NCBI GenBank assembly: GCA_030697855.1
Contig: JAUYOU010000036.1
Coordinates: 1 to 6,459 of the forward strand
Direction: 5' to 3'
Source: a bacterium
GTDB taxonomy: Bacteria; Patescibacteriota; Minisyncoccia; JACQLN01
DNA: 6,459 nt
Positions 5,800 to 6,459 of the stretch are shown here, piece by piece. Numbering within the stretch: the stretch's first letter is position 1; every line of letters begins with the position of its first letter. The position numbers were made by a program, and so were the translations under genes. The notes under the pieces are model-generated. The model was not told where the DNA came from, made no database searches, and saw only the letters and a program-made list of their open reading frames with translations.

Positions 5800-6444
5800 T
5801 TATCTTTTATTAAAGATATTTTCCTTACCTATTCCTATAATTTTTCTATTATTACCTTTAACTAATACAGCCTGTTTATCGGTTAGAGCAATAATTTCAT
5901 ATTTTGTATTTTGAGCTGCTTTTTCAATAACGGAATATATATTTTTTTCGAAATGGGCTGTAATTAAAAATGGTACTAAGCCCAATCCTTTAAGGTTTTT
6001 GAGTCCTATTTTATTTTTATCTGCGTGTTTCCAAGATGCCGCCTCAATCGTTGGGCAGGCGACATAACTGCCGGCGCTTAAGCCGAGATATACACCTCCC
6101 TTTTTAACAAAAGCTTTTATGGCTTTACCAAGACCAGTTTTTCTAATCCTATCCATATAATCGAAAGTGTTTCCTCCAAAAACAAAAATAACATCTATAT
6201 TTTTTAGGTCGTCTTTTTTAATTTTTTTATCTAACTGAAAAAAGGTAACATTCTCTTTTGGTATTTTGATTCCTTTAAACTGTTTGAACTGTCTTAAAAT
6301 ATATTCATTTTGTTCTAGGTATTTAGTTGGAGTTATTGCCAAAAATATCCTTATCTTAGAAGGTTCTTTACCAACTAACTTTAAAAATTCTTTACCTATT
6401 TCGGGGTTCTTCCACCAGCCAGCAGATGTAAGTAATAATTTCAT
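5800..6444 (-). CDS. S51-family (dipeptidase E-like) class I glutamine amidotransferase-fold hydrolase
   Basis: The protein has 214 aa and is full length for the family. It matches the S51 peptidase group related to PepE (which releases N-terminal Asp from dipeptides) and cyanophycinase. Visible features are the start strand LLLTSAGWW, FVFGGNTFDYMD at 87-98, the nucleophile elbow GLSAGS at 121-126 with Ser123, and TAHF with His164 as the likely catalytic base. PepE has its triad Asp 15 residues after the Ser; here that position is Trp138, while Glu134 and Asp142 lie nearby. Either the third member is different or the substrate differs from PepE. The ATG at 6444 gives the family N-terminus. 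Only 15 bases of upstream sequence are in the window, with no Shine-Dalgarno. It is the first visible gene of the leftward cluster and is followed after 6 bases by the 73-codon gene. Confidence 0.85.
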   Translation of the reverse strand: MKLLLTSAGWWKNPEIGKEFLKLVGKEPSKIRIFLAITPTKYLEQNEYILRQFKQFKGIKIPKENVTFFQLDKKIKKDDLKNIDVIFVFGGNTFDYMDRIRKTGLGKAIKAFVKKGGVYLGLSAGSYVACPTIEAASWKHADKNKIGLKNLKGLGLVPFLITAHFEKNIYSVIEKAAQNTKYEIIALTDKQAVLVKGNNRKIIGIGKENIFNKR

Positions 6445-6459
6445 GTTTGAATCTAGTGC

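Noticed and set aside
6445..6459. TAGATT on the minus strand five bases before the S51-like ATG as another leaderless promoter
   Set aside because: It matches only 4 of 6 consensus bases, lacks the TGn extension, sits too close, and the -35 is outside the window.

Overview
The window is an AT-rich, gene-dense stretch of bacterial chromosome with two convergent gene groups that meet at one shared terminator near 3300-3330. Short or overlapping junctions (TAATG at 1116-1120 and 5570-5574), almost no Shine-Dalgarno sequences, and the style of the membrane, S51-like and stand-alone flavin reductase proteins suggest a Patescibacteria/CPR-type genome (Parcubacteria-like). This is inference, because no rRNA or marker tree can be read here. 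UGA is a normal stop: the window encodes RF2, and the 511-codon gene ends in TGA. That argues against the recoded (UGA = Gly) CPR lineages.

Plus strand, 1-3330: prfB (RF2), ftsE, ftsX and a small membrane protein of unknown function, followed by a hairpin/T-tract terminator. prfB is not broken. It starts at 20, reaches an in-frame UGA at codon 24 within CUUUGAC, and continues in the +1 frame to 1118. The spliced product is 365 aa with SPF and GGQ motifs, which is the classic autoregulatory RF2 frameshift. prfB-ftsE-ftsX is a known bacterial gene order. It links translation termination with the FtsEX ABC-type complex, which controls peptidoglycan hydrolysis at division. The 166-aa protein after ftsX sits where other bacteria often carry an FtsX-associated cell-wall factor.

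Minus strand, 6444-3329: an S51-family (dipeptidase E-like) Ser hydrolase, a 73-aa two-helix membrane protein, a 511-aa polytopic membrane protein resembling GT-C/STT3-type glycosyltransferases, and a stand-alone FAD/NAD(P)H reductase. The first three are packed tightly. The reductase appears to have its own extended -10 promoter, placed so that its GTG would be the first transcribed codon.

The most interesting signals are regulatory. (1) The prfB shift site has no strong internal Shine-Dalgarno. Instead it is preceded by a 6-bp hairpin at the place the SD helix normally occupies, and it forms the 5' arm of an 11-bp hairpin. (2) prfB and the reductase gene both have TGn-TATAMT-type -10 boxes 6-7 nt before the start codon, which predicts leaderless mRNAs. 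(3) The only strong Shine-Dalgarno in the window lies in the loop of a small hairpin. No mobile element, CRISPR array, tRNA or rRNA is visible, and no gene-free stretch exceeds about 45 bases.
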